A stretch of DNA of 64,000 nt, from contig CALARK010000012.1 of NCBI GenBank assembly GCA_937888595.1, positions 298,307 to 362,306 on the forward strand, in the 5' to 3' direction. Under the pieces are notes generated by a model that searched no databases, had not been told where the DNA came from, and saw only the letters and a list, made by a program, of their open reading frames with translations. Shown here piece after piece: positions 34,938 through 44,292 of the stretch. The stretch is from an uncultured Sterolibacteriaceae bacterium (GTDB taxonomy: Bacteria; Pseudomonadota; Gammaproteobacteria; Burkholderiales; Rhodocyclaceae). Positions within the stretch are counted from its first letter, which is position 1, and every line of letters begins with the position of its first letter. Position numbers and translations under genes: made by a program.

Positions 34938-35360
34938 ATGAAAATCCTGCTTCCCGTCGATGGTTCCGAACATGCCGTGCGTGCCGCCCGGCATGTGGTC
35001 GCCTCGGTGCAGAGCTGCACCGACTACCGGATCCTGCTGCTCAACGTGCAGGAACCGATCGATGCCCCGGAAATCCGCAGCCACATGCGCGCCAGCGAGA
35101 TCGAGGCGATGCAGGAAACCCGCGGCGGCGACGCCATGGCGCCGGTGCGCGAGGTGCTCGACAAGGCGGGACTCGCCTACACGCCCACCGTGCTGATCGG
35201 CCCGATCGCCGAAACCATCGCCAAATTCGCCGCCGAACAGGGCTGCGAAAAGGTCGTCATGGGCACGCGCGGCCTCGGCGCCGTCGCCGGCGTGCTGATG
35301 GGCTCGGTGACCACCCGCCTGCTGAGCCTGACCTCCCTGCCCGTCACGCTGGTCAAGTAA
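34938..35360 (+). CDS. Universal stress protein (UspA family)
   Basis: A 140-residue single-domain Usp. It starts MKILLPVDGSEHAVRAARHV, and the ATP-binding loop VMGTRGLGAVAGVLMGSVTTRLL carries the G-2x-G-9x-G-S pattern, so it should bind ATP. RBS AGAGGA precedes the ATG. It lies 45 bp upstream of the CPA2 antiporter gene, with one interspersed-repeat copy between them, suggesting a co-transcribed regulator of the transporter. Confidence 0.9.
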   Translation: MKILLPVDGSEHAVRAARHVVASVQSCTDYRILLLNVQEPIDAPEIRSHMRASEIEAMQETRGGDAMAPVREVLDKAGLAYTPTVLIGPIAETIAKFAAEQGCEKVVMGTRGLGAVAGVLMGSVTTRLLSLTSLPVTLVK

Positions 35361-35365
35361 TCTGC

Positions 35366-35393
35366 GAAAAGTCGGCGCCGGCGGAACGGCGCC
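35366..35393 (+). repeat. Interspersed repeat copy, intergenic
   Basis: Between the UspA gene and the CPA2 antiporter; core AAAGTCGGCGCCGGCGGAAC. Confidence 0.85.
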
Positions 35394-35404
35394 GGTTGGC
35401 AGGT

Positions 35405-37144
35405 ATGATCCTGCCCATCGTGTACGGCAACCTGTTCCTCCTGTTCCTGATTCTTTCCGCCGCGGTCGGCATGCTCGCGGTGGCGCGCCGTTTCAAATTG
35501 CCGGCGATGCTCGCCTATCTGGTCGTCGGCATCGCGCTCGGGCCGCACGGCCTGGCCACGCTGGAAAGCAGCCACGAGGTCGAAGCCATCGCCGAATTCG
35601 GCGTGGTCTTCCTGATGTTTTCGATCGGCCTCGAATTCAGCCTGCAGAAGCTCAAGGCGATGCGCGGGCTGGTGTTCGGCTTCGGCTTCTCGCAGATGGC
35701 GCTGACCGCCGCCGCCACCGCCGCGATCACCGGGGTTGGCTACGGGCAGGACTGGAAGGCGGGCCTGGCTGTCGGCCTCGCGGTGGCGATGTCATCGACG
35801 GCCATCGTGGCCAAGATGCTGTCCGAGCGCTTCGAGCTGCATTCGCGCTCGGGCCGGCAGACGATGAGCGTGCTGCTGTTCCAGGACATCGCCGTGGTGC
35901 CCTGCCTGATCCTGCTGCCGGCCCTCGCCCAATCGGCCGCCGAACTGCCGCGCTCGCTGGGCATTGCGCTGATCGAGGCGATCTTCGTGCTGGCTGTACT
36001 GATCTGGGCCGGACAGAAATGGCTGCGCCGCCTCTACGATGCCGTCGCGCGCCAGCGTTCCGAAGAGCTGTTCGTCCTCGCCACCCTGTGGCTGGTGATC
36101 GGGCTGGCGCTGGTGACCGGCATGAGCGGCCTGTCGCTGGCGCTCGGCGCCTTCGTCGGCGGCATGCTGATTTCGGAAACGATCTACCGCCACCAGGTCG
36201 AGGCCGACATCCGGCCCTTCCGCGACATCCTGCTCGGCCTGTTCTTCATCACGGTGGGCATGCGGCTCGACCTCGGCTTCGTGTTCGGCAACCTGGATCG
36301 CCTGCTGCTGGCGGTACTGCTGCTGGTGGCCGGCAAGGGCCTGGTGGTGCTGCTCATCGCGCGCCTCGCCCGCAGCACGCTGGATATCGCCCTGCGCACC
36401 GCGGCCCAGCTGGCCCAGGCCGGCGAATTCGGCCTGGTGCTGATCGGCCTGGCCTACTCGCTGGGACTGGTCGGCAAGGATGTTTTCCAGGTCACGCTCT
36501 CGGCCATGCTGATCTCGATGTTCGTCGCCCCGTTCCTGATCGAGCGCGCCGCGCGGCTGTCGGGCGAGATGGCGCACGGCGACTGGGCCCACAAGGCCAA
36601 GGCGGTGCATGACATCGCCGTCGCCAGCTTCGGCATCCAGGACCACGTCATCCTCTGCGGCTACGGCCGCACCGGACGGCTGATCGGCGAGTTCCTCGCC
36701 GGCGAGCAGATCCCCTTCATCGCCATCGACATCGATCCCCAGCAGATCAAGCATGCCGCGCCGGAGGGTGGCCGCGTGGCCTTCGGCAGCGCCGACCGCG
36801 CCGAAGTGCTGCTGGCGGCCGGCCTGCCACGCGCGCGCGCCGTGGTGATCGCCTATCCCGACGTGCATTCCGCGGAACGCGTGGCGCGCAAGGTGCGCGA
36901 GCAGCGGCTGGACATTCCCATCGTCGTGCGCGCACCCGACGACACGACGGTGGCGAAGCTCAAGGAGGCCGGCGCCACCGAGGTGATCCCGGAGGTCCTG
37001 GAAGGCAGCCTGATGATCGCCGCCGAAACGCTGGTGCAGCTCGGCATTCCGGTCGAGCGTGCCATCGGCCAGGTGCGCGAGGTGCGCATGCGCCGCTACG
37101 CCTCGCTACGCGGCCTGCGCGCGGACACGCCGGCGGAGCACTAA
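35405..37144 (+). CDS. Monovalent cation:proton antiporter-2 (CPA2) with RCK domain
   Basis: A 579-residue Kef-like antiporter. Twelve to thirteen helices at 1 to about 390 include GVVFLMFSIGLEFSLQKLKAM and VGLAVAMSSTAIVAKML, both diagnostic of KefB/C-type proteins. A TrkA-N (RCK) domain follows: DHVILCGYGRTGRLIGEFL is the Rossmann motif and DIDPQQI carries the nucleotide-binding acid. A short C-terminal part ends the protein. It should exchange K+ or Na+ for H+ under NAD(H) or nucleotide control. The upstream UspA gene suggests adenine-nucleotide coupling. Confidence 0.9.
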   Translation: MILPIVYGNLFLLFLILSAAVGMLAVARRFKLPAMLAYLVVGIALGPHGLATLESSHEVEAIAEFGVVFLMFSIGLEFSLQKLKAMRGLVFGFGFSQMALTAAATAAITGVGYGQDWKAGLAVGLAVAMSSTAIVAKMLSERFELHSRSGRQTMSVLLFQDIAVVPCLILLPALAQSAAELPRSLGIALIEAIFVLAVLIWAGQKWLRRLYDAVARQRSEELFVLATLWLVIGLALVTGMSGLSLALGAFVGGMLISETIYRHQVEADIRPFRDILLGLFFITVGMRLDLGFVFGNLDRLLLAVLLLVAGKGLVVLLIARLARSTLDIALRTAAQLAQAGEFGLVLIGLAYSLGLVGKDVFQVTLSAMLISMFVAPFLIERAARLSGEMAHGDWAHKAKAVHDIAVASFGIQDHVILCGYGRTGRLIGEFLAGEQIPFIAIDIDPQQIKHAAPEGGRVAFGSADRAEVLLAAGLPRARAVVIAYPDVHSAERVARKVREQRLDIPIVVRAPDDTTVAKLKEAGATEVIPEVLEGSLMIAAETLVQLGIPVERAIGQVREVRMRRYASLRGLRADTPAEH

Positions 37145-37148
37145 GCCA

Positions 37149-37173
37149 CGCCGTCCCGCCGGCGCCGACTTTT
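37149..37173 (-). repeat. Interspersed repeat copy, intergenic
   Basis: Between convergent CPA2 and tandem-UspA genes; could double as a transcript end because a T-run follows. Confidence 0.85.
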
Positions 37174-37174
37174 C

Positions 37175-38062
37175 TCAATCCGTCGAAGGCACCAGCAGCA
37201 GGTCGCCGCGCGACTCGTTGACCAGGTGGGCGGCGACGCTGCCGAGCAGGGTGGCTTCCACATCGTTCTGGCGGTTCGAGCCCAGCACCAGCAGATCGGC
37301 GCCCATCTCGGCCGCATACTGGTTGATCAGCGCCGGTGCGTAGCCATGGCGCACCTTGCGCGCAAAGCGTGCCGGATCCTCGAGCGTCAGGACGAATTCG
37401 TCCATCTGCCGGCGGGCTTCGGCCTCGCCCAGGCGGCGGTAGTGATCGACCGCCTCGTCGTCGGTGCCGGCGTAGTACATCTGGCGCTCGAAGGGCGCCT
37501 CGTAGGCGTGGAAGAGATACAGCGCGGCCTCCGGCAGCAGGCGCGCGACGAGGTTGGCCGCGGTGCGCGCGACGGGCGAGAAGTCGGTGGCGATGAGGAT
37601 GCGCTCGTAGTCGAAGGGTGGTGTCTGCTTGACCAGCAGCACCGGTTGCGCCGCCAGGCGCAGCAGCTTGAGGGCGGTGGAGCCGATGAACAGATCGAGC
37701 AGCAGGTGTTCGCCGTGCGCGCCGACAACGATCAGGTCGGCGCCGCGCTCCTTGGCGTAGCGGGCGAGCGCCAGCGGCGCCTTGCCTTCCAGCACCCGCG
37801 TGTCGGGCGTGACACCAATACGCTGCACCAGATCCTCAGCCAGCTGCGCCAGGCGCTCCTCGGCGGCGCTGTGCAGGCGCACCTCGGTAATGCCCTCGCC
37901 TTCGACGAGCTTGCGCCAGGTTTCGGCCAGTGGCGGCAGATAGAGGGCATGGATCACCTCCAGCTGCGCGCCGCCGGCCTTCGCCAGCAGGGCGGCGCGA
38001 CGTGTCGCCGCCTCGGCCGTGCGCGAGAAGTCGGTGGCGGCGAGAATGCGTTGGACTTTCAT
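37175..38062 (-). CDS. Tandem universal stress protein (two Usp domains)
   Basis: A 295-residue protein with two Usp domains. The first (about 1-145) starts MKVQRILAATDFSRTAEAA and contains VVGAHGEHLLLDLFIGSTALKLLR. The second (about 150-295) starts YERILIATDFSPVARTAANL and ends VLGSNRQNDVEATLLGSVAAHLVNESRGDLLLV. Both have GS-type ATP-loop residues, but the spacing is imperfect in the first. It overlaps the MscS-like gene upstream by 4 bp, and converges on the CPA2 gene with an interspersed repeat between the stops. Confidence 0.9.
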   Translation of the reverse strand: MKVQRILAATDFSRTAEAATRRAALLAKAGGAQLEVIHALYLPPLAETWRKLVEGEGITEVRLHSAAEERLAQLAEDLVQRIGVTPDTRVLEGKAPLALARYAKERGADLIVVGAHGEHLLLDLFIGSTALKLLRLAAQPVLLVKQTPPFDYERILIATDFSPVARTAANLVARLLPEAALYLFHAYEAPFERQMYYAGTDDEAVDHYRRLGEAEARRQMDEFVLTLEDPARFARKVRHGYAPALINQYAAEMGADLLVLGSNRQNDVEATLLGSVAAHLVNESRGDLLLVPSTD

Positions 38063-39369
38063 GTTTCCTCCTTTGCGATTCCGGGTGTCCCGGCGCCGCC
38101 GAAAATCGGCGCTGGCGGGACGGCGCGAGGATCGGCGCCAGCCCGCAGGGCACGCATGTCGGCGCCGCTCGGATGCTGGAATACCCGCAGGCCGAATTCG
38201 GGCAGGATGGCCAGCAGGTGGTCGAAGATATCGGACTGGATGCCTTCGTAGGCGACCCAGGCGGTGGTGTTGGTGAAGCAGTACAGCTCCAGCGGCAGGC
38301 CATCGGCGGTGGGGGACAGCTGGCGCACCAGCAGGGTCATCTCCTGATGGATGCCGGGATGGCGGCGCAGGTAACGTTCCACGTAGGCGCGGAAGGTACC
38401 GATGTTGGTGACGCGGCGGCGGTTCATCGTCTCGCGCCCGCCGTCGGGCAGGTGGGCATTCCACGCCTCCAGCTCCGCCTCCTTGGCCGGCAGGTAGCCT
38501 TCGAGCAGCGCGAAGCGGTTGAGATGCTGGCGCTCGGCGTCGGTGAGGAAGCGCACGCTGTGCTGGTCCAGATACAGGCTGCGCTTGATGCGCCGTCCGC
38601 CGGATTCCTGCATGCCGCGCCAGTTGCGGAAGGAATCGGAGATCAGCCGCTTGGTGGGAATGGTGGTGATGGTCATGTCCCAGTTCTGCACCTTGACCGT
38701 GTGCAGGGCGACGTCGATCACGTCACCGTCGGCGTTGAGCTGGGGCATCTCGATCCAGTCGCCGACGCGCACCATGTCGTTGGAGCTGAGCTGCACGCTG
38801 GCGACGAGCGACAGCAGGGTGTCCTGGAAGATCAGCATCAGCACGGCGGCCATCGCCCCGAGCCCGGAAAACAGGATCAGCGGCGAGCGGTCGATCAGGC
38901 TGGCCACCACGAGAATGGCGGCGATGACATACACGAGGATTTTCACCACCTGCACATAGCCCTTGATCGGGCGCAGGTGCGCGTCCGGGCGGCGCTGGTA
39001 GAGGCTGTTCGCCAGATCCAGCGCGCCGCCCAGCGCCAGGGCGACGGTCAGCACGATGAAGGCGCTGCAAACGTTTTCGACGACCGTCACCAGCACGGCT
39101 GGCATGTCCGGCACCGCCTTGATGCCGACCGACAGCACCAGCGCGGGCACCACGTTCGAGAGCCGCGCGACGACCGGCAGCGGCGTCAGCTCGGGATCGC
39201 TCGCCAGGGCGGTGAAGCTGACCAGGCGCCGCAAGCCGCGCAGCAGGATGTGCTGGGTCAGCCAGTTGGCGATCCAGGCCAGCAGGCAGAGGGCGGTCAG
39301 GGAAAGCAGGGTGTAGGACACCGGGTACTGCGCCAGCCAGTCGAGCGATCGGGCGATTCCCTCGGGCAT
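38059..39369 (-). CDS. Mechanosensitive channel of MscS family (YbdG-like)
   Basis: A 436-residue channel. Five membrane segments at about 20-190 precede the MscS core: GAMAAVLMLIFQDTLLSLVASVQLSSNDMVRVGDWIEMP, where the pore helix and beta domain meet. The cytoplasmic part contains NWDMTITTIPTKRLISDSFRNWRGM. Length and the long periplasm-to-cytoplasm lead match YbdG more than MscS. The last 20 residues (RAVPPAPIFGGAGTPGIAKEE) are partly encoded by an interspersed repeat in yet another frame. It is the first gene of a unit with the tandem UspA. Confidence 0.88.
   Translation of the reverse strand: MPEGIARSLDWLAQYPVSYTLLSLTALCLLAWIANWLTQHILLRGLRRLVSFTALASDPELTPLPVVARLSNVVPALVLSVGIKAVPDMPAVLVTVVENVCSAFIVLTVALALGGALDLANSLYQRRPDAHLRPIKGYVQVVKILVYVIAAILVVASLIDRSPLILFSGLGAMAAVLMLIFQDTLLSLVASVQLSSNDMVRVGDWIEMPQLNADGDVIDVALHTVKVQNWDMTITTIPTKRLISDSFRNWRGMQESGGRRIKRSLYLDQHSVRFLTDAERQHLNRFALLEGYLPAKEAELEAWNAHLPDGGRETMNRRRVTNIGTFRAYVERYLRRHPGIHQEMTLLVRQLSPTADGLPLELYCFTNTTAWVAYEGIQSDIFDHLLAILPEFGLRVFQHPSGADMRALRAGADPRAVPPAPIFGGAGTPGIAKEET
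38101..38126 (+). repeat. Interspersed repeat copy in mscS-like gene
   Basis: Encodes part of the MscS C-terminal tail (AVPPAPIF). Confidence 0.85.
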
Positions 39370-39504
39370 CGATTCTCCTCCGGGGTGGAACGGGTTGCGA
39401 AGTCTCGCGGATGGCAACCTTCGGTTACCATCCAGCCGAAGCATACCTGCCCTTGCCGCCCATGCAAAACCACGCCCATAACCTCGTCACTGAGGATCGC
39501 TGAG

Positions 39505-41235
39505 TTGGACCAGGTCAATACCCTGCTGCTGCTCTCGGGCGCGCTGCTGTTCCTCGGCGTGCTGGCCAGCACGCTCTCGGCGCGCCTCGGCCTGCCCTTC
39601 CTGCTGATCTTCCTCGTCGTCGGCATGCTCGCCGGCGAGGAAGGCATCGGCGGCATCCAGTTCGACGACTTCAGCGCCGCCTTCTTCGTCGGCAACCTGG
39701 CGCTCGCCATCATCCTGCTCGACGGCGGTCTGCGCACCCGCATCGCCAGCTTCCGCGTCGCGCTCTGGCCGGCCACCGCGCTCGCCACCTGGGGGGTGAT
39801 CGGCACCGCCGGCCTGCTCGGCGCCTTCTGTACCTGGCTGCTCGGCGTGGACTGGCGCTACGGCCTGCTGATGGGCTCCATCGTCGGTTCCACCGACGCC
39901 GCCGCGGTATTCAACCTGCTGCGCCACAGCGGCGTGCGCCTCAACGAACGCGTCGGCGCGACGCTGGAAATCGAGTCCGGCGCCAACGACCCGATGGCGA
40001 TCCTGCTCGTCACCGTGCTGGTCGGCATTCTCTCGGGCCTACAGGCGGCCACGCCGGAAAACCTGCTCTGGCAGCTCGTCCTGCAATTCGGCATCGGCGC
40101 CGTCGCCGGCCTCGGCGCGGGCCGCGTGCTCGCCGAACTGCTACGCCGCCTGCGCCTCGCCGAGGGGCTCTACGCATTGCTGATCGCCTCGGGCGGCCTC
40201 GCGGTGTTCGCGGCGACCAACCAGCTCGGCGGCAGCGGCTTCCTCGCCATCTATCTGGCCGGGGTGATCGTCGGCAACTACCGCACGCGGGCCACCTCGC
40301 ACGTGCTACGCGTGATGGACGGCATCGCCTGGCTCGCCCAGGCCGGCATGTTCCTGCTGCTCGGCCTGCTGGTAACGCCCTCGCACCTGGTCGAGCACGC
40401 CTGGGAAGCGCTCGCCGTCGCCCTCTTCCTCACCTTCGTGGCGCGGCCGCTGGTGGTCGCCACGACGCTCAAGCCCTTGCGCTTCCCGAACCGCGAGATC
40501 GCCTACATCTCCTGGGTGGGCCTGCGCGGCGCGGTGCCCATCGTGCTCGCCGTGTTTCCGGTGATGGCCGGCCTCGAAGGCTCGCGCCTGCTGTTCGACG
40601 TCACCTTCGCGGTGGTGCTGTTCTCGCTGCTGGTGCAGGGTGCCACCGTGCCCTGGGCGGCGCGCAAGCTCGGCGTGGAAATCCCCAACCCGGTGGAACC
40701 GCTGGAACTCAAGGAGGTCTGGATCGGCCGCGAGACGGTGCTGTCGCTGGTCGCCTTCCGCGTCGATCCGCAATCCTCTGCCGTCGGCCTGCTGCCCGGC
40801 TCGCTGACCGACCCGCGCGGCCGGCCGGTACGCTGCGCGGCACTGGTGCGCAAGGGCCGCCCCCTGCGTGCGCCGAGCGCCACGGCGCTGGAAGCCGGCG
40901 ACGAGGTCTGGCTGCTCGCCTCGCCGGACCAGGTGGAGCAGATCACGCCGCTGTTCGGCCGCCAGGAACAGACCGGGCGCCTCGCGTTGCGCAACTTCTT
41001 CGGCGATTTCGTGCTCGATGCCGGTGCGCCGGCGGCCGCCTTCGCCGCCACCTACGGCGTGGCGCTCGGCGACGACGAGGCGGACCTTGCCATCGGCGAA
41101 CTTCTCGAAAGCCGTCTCGGCCGACGCGCGGTCGTAGGCGATCGTGTCGACTTCGGCGGCATCCAGCTGGTCGTGCGCGATCTGGCAGGCAAGCGCGTGA
41201 GATCGGTGGGATTCAAGATCTACCGCAATCGATGA
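39505..41235 (+). CDS. Potassium/proton antiporter of CPA1 family (CvrA/NhaP2-like)
   Basis: A 576-residue antiporter. A TTG at 39505 is chosen as start because TGAGGA lies 8 bp before it and the first helix (NTLLLLSGALLFLGVLAS) follows. The membrane part includes GLLMGSIVGSTDAAAVFNLL and RVGATLEIESGANDPMAILL, both conserved in CPA1. The C-terminal 180 residues contain a TrkA-C-like domain (LPGSLTDPRGRPVRCAALVRKGR) and a CorC/HlyC-type segment (RNFFGDFVLDAGAPAAAFAATYG), the arrangement of K+/H+ antiporter NhaP2/CvrA. Confidence 0.88.
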   Translation: MDQVNTLLLLSGALLFLGVLASTLSARLGLPFLLIFLVVGMLAGEEGIGGIQFDDFSAAFFVGNLALAIILLDGGLRTRIASFRVALWPATALATWGVIGTAGLLGAFCTWLLGVDWRYGLLMGSIVGSTDAAAVFNLLRHSGVRLNERVGATLEIESGANDPMAILLVTVLVGILSGLQAATPENLLWQLVLQFGIGAVAGLGAGRVLAELLRRLRLAEGLYALLIASGGLAVFAATNQLGGSGFLAIYLAGVIVGNYRTRATSHVLRVMDGIAWLAQAGMFLLLGLLVTPSHLVEHAWEALAVALFLTFVARPLVVATTLKPLRFPNREIAYISWVGLRGAVPIVLAVFPVMAGLEGSRLLFDVTFAVVLFSLLVQGATVPWAARKLGVEIPNPVEPLELKEVWIGRETVLSLVAFRVDPQSSAVGLLPGSLTDPRGRPVRCAALVRKGRPLRAPSATALEAGDEVWLLASPDQVEQITPLFGRQEQTGRLALRNFFGDFVLDAGAPAAAFAATYGVALGDDEADLAIGELLESRLGRRAVVGDRVDFGGIQLVVRDLAGKRVRSVGFKIYRNR

Positions 41236-41336
41236 AAACAGGCGTGCGGACAGGCAGTCTTGCCGCGCCTGCTACCATGTCCGCGAACGAATCGACGTCA
41301 GGCGCATCAAACACGCCACACCTCCATGGAGTCTTC

Positions 41337-41597
41337 ATGACCTCTGAATATGCCCCGCGCAATTTCGGCAAGAAACTCGCCCTCGTCCTGGCCGGCGCCA
41401 GCCTCACCTGCGGCTTCCTGACCTTCGGCGCGACGCTCTGGTACTGGAAGACCGGCGGCCCGCCGATCATCACCGGCAGCCTCGGCGCGACCACGTTCTT
41501 CTTCGTCACCGCCGCCATCGTGCTCTACGAGATGAGCCGGCCGCGCTTCGTGCTCGAACACGAAAAGCCTGCAAGCGATGGAAGAGCGGGCAACTGA
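41337..41597 (+). CDS. Small two-helix membrane protein
   Basis: An 86-residue protein starting MTSEYAPRNFGKKLALVLAG, preceded by GGAG at suitable distance. Two hydrophobic segments (LALVLAGASLTCGFLTFGATLWYW and SLGATTFFFVTAAIVLYEM) are followed by a short charged tail. Not recognised. It overlaps the P-type ATPase start by 20 bp, so it is probably made with it and might be a small regulatory partner; this is only context. Confidence 0.65.
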   Translation: MTSEYAPRNFGKKLALVLAGASLTCGFLTFGATLWYWKTGGPPIITGSLGATTFFFVTAAIVLYEMSRPRFVLEHEKPASDGRAGN

Positions 41598-44262
41598 CTG
41601 GCACGCGCTGGCGCACGACGAGGCGCTGGCGCAGCATGCGGTCGATCCGTCCCGCGGCCTGACCGAGGCCGAGGCCGCCCGGCGACTGGAGGCGCATGGC
41701 CCGAACCGCCCCCCCGAGCAGCCGGGCAGAAGTGCCTGGGCACGCCTGCTCGACCAGCTGGTCGCCCCGCTGGTGCTGGTGCTGATCGCCGCCGGCAGCA
41801 TCACGGCCTTCCTCGGCGAATGGGTGGATGCCGGCGTGATCCTCGGCGTCGTCATCGTCAACGCCGCCGTCGGTTTCCTGCAGGAAGGCAAGGCCGCCGC
41901 CGCGCTGGCCGCGCTGGCCCGCAGCGTCGCCACCGAGGTGACCGTGCTGCGCGACGGCCAGCGCCGGCGCATGGATGCGGTGCACCTGGTGCCGGGCGAC
42001 ATCGTGCACCTGGCGGCCGGCGACAAGGTGCCGGCCGACCTGCGCCTGCTGCGCGGCAAGGAACTGCGGACCGTCGAGGCGGCGCTGACCGGCGAATCGC
42101 TGCCGATCGACAAGCACCATCGGGCGCTGCCCGCCGACACGCCGCTGGCCGAGCGGCACAACATGGCCTACGCCGGCACGACGGTGGCGAGCGGCCAGGG
42201 CGCCGGCCTCGTCGTCGCCACCGGCGCGGCGACCGAGACCGGCCGCATCTCCGGCCTGATCGCCAGCGCGCCGGATCTCGCCACACCGCTGACGCGCAAG
42301 ATGGCCGCCTTCGCGATGCTGCTGCTGTGGGCGATCCTCGCCCTCGCCGGGCTGACCTTCGCCATTGGCATCGCACGCGGCGAAGCGGCCTTCGACATGT
42401 TCATGGCGGCCGTGGCGCTGGCCGTCGGCGCGATCCCCGAGGGCCTGCCGGCCGCCATCACCATCACGCTGGCGATCGGCGTGGCGCGCATGGCGAAGCG
42501 CCGCGCCATCGTGCGCCAGTTGCCGGCCGTCGAGGCGCTCGGCAGCACCACGGTGATCTGCTCGGACAAGACCGGCACACTGACCGAGAACGCGATGACG
42601 GTGCGCGCGCTGTGGGTGGCCGATACCCACTACGAACTCACCGGCCACGGCTATGTGCCGGACGGCGAACTGCGCATCAATGGCGAAAAAGTCGATGTTG
42701 GCGAGACGGCAAGGGAAGCGCTACTGGCCGGCCTGCTCTGCAACGACGCCGGCCTGCGGCACGAAAAGGGCGAATGGCTCATCAGCGGCGATCCGACCGA
42801 GGCGGCGCTGGTCGTGGCGGCACGCAAGATCGGCCTCGACGACAATACCGTCGCCGCCCTGTTTCCGCGCATCGACGAGCTGCCCTTCGACTCGGCACGG
42901 CAGACGATGGCGACGCTGCATGCCGTCGAGGGCGAACGCATGATCTATGCGAAGGGCGCCGTCGAAAAGCTGCTGCCGGCCTGCGTCGATCTCGATGCAA
43001 CTGGCCGCGCCGCCGCCGAAGCCGCGGCGCTCGATATGGCCCGGCAGGGCATGCGCGTGTTGGCCCTGGCGCGCCGTCCTGCCAGCGCCGACTTTTTGCA
43101 AGCCGCCGATATCGAGTCCGGCCTGGGCTTCCTCGGCCTGGTCGGCATGATCGATCCGCCACGGCCGCGTGCTATCGCCGCGGTGAAGGCCTGCCACGCC
43201 GCCGGCATCCGCGTGAAGATGATCACCGGCGACCATGCCGGCACGGCGCTGGCCATCGCGCGGCAGCTGAACATCGTGCGCGACGGGGAAGGTGGCGACC
43301 GGGCGCTGACCGGGCGCGAACTGGCCACGCTCGACGACGCGGCGCTCGCGGCCGCCGTGCGCGAGGTCGACGTCTTCGCCCGCGTCGAGCCGGAACAGAA
43401 GCTGCGGCTGGTGCGCGCGCTGCAGGCCAATGGCGCGGACGGCGCGCCGGGTGAAATCGTCGCCATGACCGGCGATGGTGTGAACGATGCGCCGGCGCTC
43501 AAGTCGGCTGATATCGGCATCGCCATGGGCCTCGGCGGCACCGAGGTCGCCAAGGAAGCGGCGGCGATGGTGCTGACCGACGACAACTTCGCCACCATCG
43601 AGGCGGCCGTCGAGGAAGGCCGCGGCATCTTCGACAACCTCGTCAAATTCATCACCTGGACGCTGCCGACCAACTTCGGCGAGGGGCTGGTGATCCTCGC
43701 CGCCATCGTCGCCGGCGTGACGCTGCCGATCACGCCGCTGCAGATCCTCTGGATCAACATGACCACCGCCGTGCTGCTCGGCCTGACGCTGGCCTTCGAG
43801 CCGGTCGAGGGCAACGTCATGCGCCGCCCGCCGCGGCCGCCCGCCGCGCCGATCCTCGACGGCCCGCTGCTGTCGCGCATCGTGCTGGTCGGCATCCTCA
43901 TGCTGGCCGGCTCCTTCGGCCTGTTCCTGCTCGCCCTCGAACGCGGCGCGCCGCTCGCGGAGGCGCGCAGCATCGCGGTGAATGTCTTCGTGATGATCGA
44001 GATCGTCTATCTCTTCAACTGCCGCTCGCTGACGCGGCCGGCCTACGCCGTGGCGCCGTTCTCCAACCCGTGGGTATGGGCCGGGGCCGGCGCGATGCTG
44101 GTGCTGCAGGCAATGTTCACCTATCTGCCGGTGTTCCAGAAACTGTTCGGTACGGCGGCGATCGGCTGGCGCTCATGGGTCGAGATCCTCGCCGTGGCGC
44201 TCGTCTCGATGCTGATTGTCGACTGGGAAAAGGCGCTGCGGAAAAACCTGCGCCGGCACTAG
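41578..44262 (+). CDS. Cation-translocating P-type ATPase (P2/SERCA-PMR1-like)
   Basis: An 894-residue P2-type ATPase, probably exporting Ca2+, Mn2+ or Na+. Actuator TGES is in ALTGESLP (about 178-181), AIPEGLPAAIT is the ion-binding helix motif of M4, and SDKTGTLTENAM carries the phosphorylated Asp. GDPTEAALVVAA and KGAVEKLL lie in the nucleotide domain, and MTGDGVNDAPALKSADIGIAMG in the hinge. The C-terminal helices match PMR1/SERCA types. Two segments (EKVDVGETA near 375 and RRPASADF near 502) are encoded by interspersed-repeat copies at two variable loops of the nucleotide domain. Confidence 0.9.
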   Translation: MEERATDWHALAHDEALAQHAVDPSRGLTEAEAARRLEAHGPNRPPEQPGRSAWARLLDQLVAPLVLVLIAAGSITAFLGEWVDAGVILGVVIVNAAVGFLQEGKAAAALAALARSVATEVTVLRDGQRRRMDAVHLVPGDIVHLAAGDKVPADLRLLRGKELRTVEAALTGESLPIDKHHRALPADTPLAERHNMAYAGTTVASGQGAGLVVATGAATETGRISGLIASAPDLATPLTRKMAAFAMLLLWAILALAGLTFAIGIARGEAAFDMFMAAVALAVGAIPEGLPAAITITLAIGVARMAKRRAIVRQLPAVEALGSTTVICSDKTGTLTENAMTVRALWVADTHYELTGHGYVPDGELRINGEKVDVGETAREALLAGLLCNDAGLRHEKGEWLISGDPTEAALVVAARKIGLDDNTVAALFPRIDELPFDSARQTMATLHAVEGERMIYAKGAVEKLLPACVDLDATGRAAAEAAALDMARQGMRVLALARRPASADFLQAADIESGLGFLGLVGMIDPPRPRAIAAVKACHAAGIRVKMITGDHAGTALAIARQLNIVRDGEGGDRALTGRELATLDDAALAAAVREVDVFARVEPEQKLRLVRALQANGADGAPGEIVAMTGDGVNDAPALKSADIGIAMGLGGTEVAKEAAAMVLTDDNFATIEAAVEEGRGIFDNLVKFITWTLPTNFGEGLVILAAIVAGVTLPITPLQILWINMTTAVLLGLTLAFEPVEGNVMRRPPRPPAAPILDGPLLSRIVLVGILMLAGSFGLFLLALERGAPLAEARSIAVNVFVMIEIVYLFNCRSLTRPAYAVAPFSNPWVWAGAGAMLVLQAMFTYLPVFQKLFGTAAIGWRSWVEILAVALVSMLIVDWEKALRKNLRRH
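42685..42711 (+). repeat. Degenerate interspersed repeat copy in P-type ATPase
   Basis: About four mismatches; translated as EKVDVGETA. Confidence 0.5.
43072..43099 (-). repeat. Interspersed repeat copy in P-type ATPase
   Basis: Translated as RRPASADFL in a variable nucleotide-domain loop. Confidence 0.9.
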
Positions 44263-44292
44263 CCGCGCCATCCGGCCAGCGCCGACTTTTTC
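44262..44292 (-). repeat. Interspersed repeat copy, intergenic
   Basis: Between the convergent ATPase and cytochrome c genes; overlaps the ATPase stop region. Confidence 0.8.

Noticed and set aside
37560..38050. Two sequences resembling the interspersed repeat (GAGAAGTCGGTGGCG) in the tandem UspA gene
   Set aside because: They encode the conserved Usp motif ATDFS in both domains and match only the first half of the repeat, so coincidence with protein constraint is more likely.
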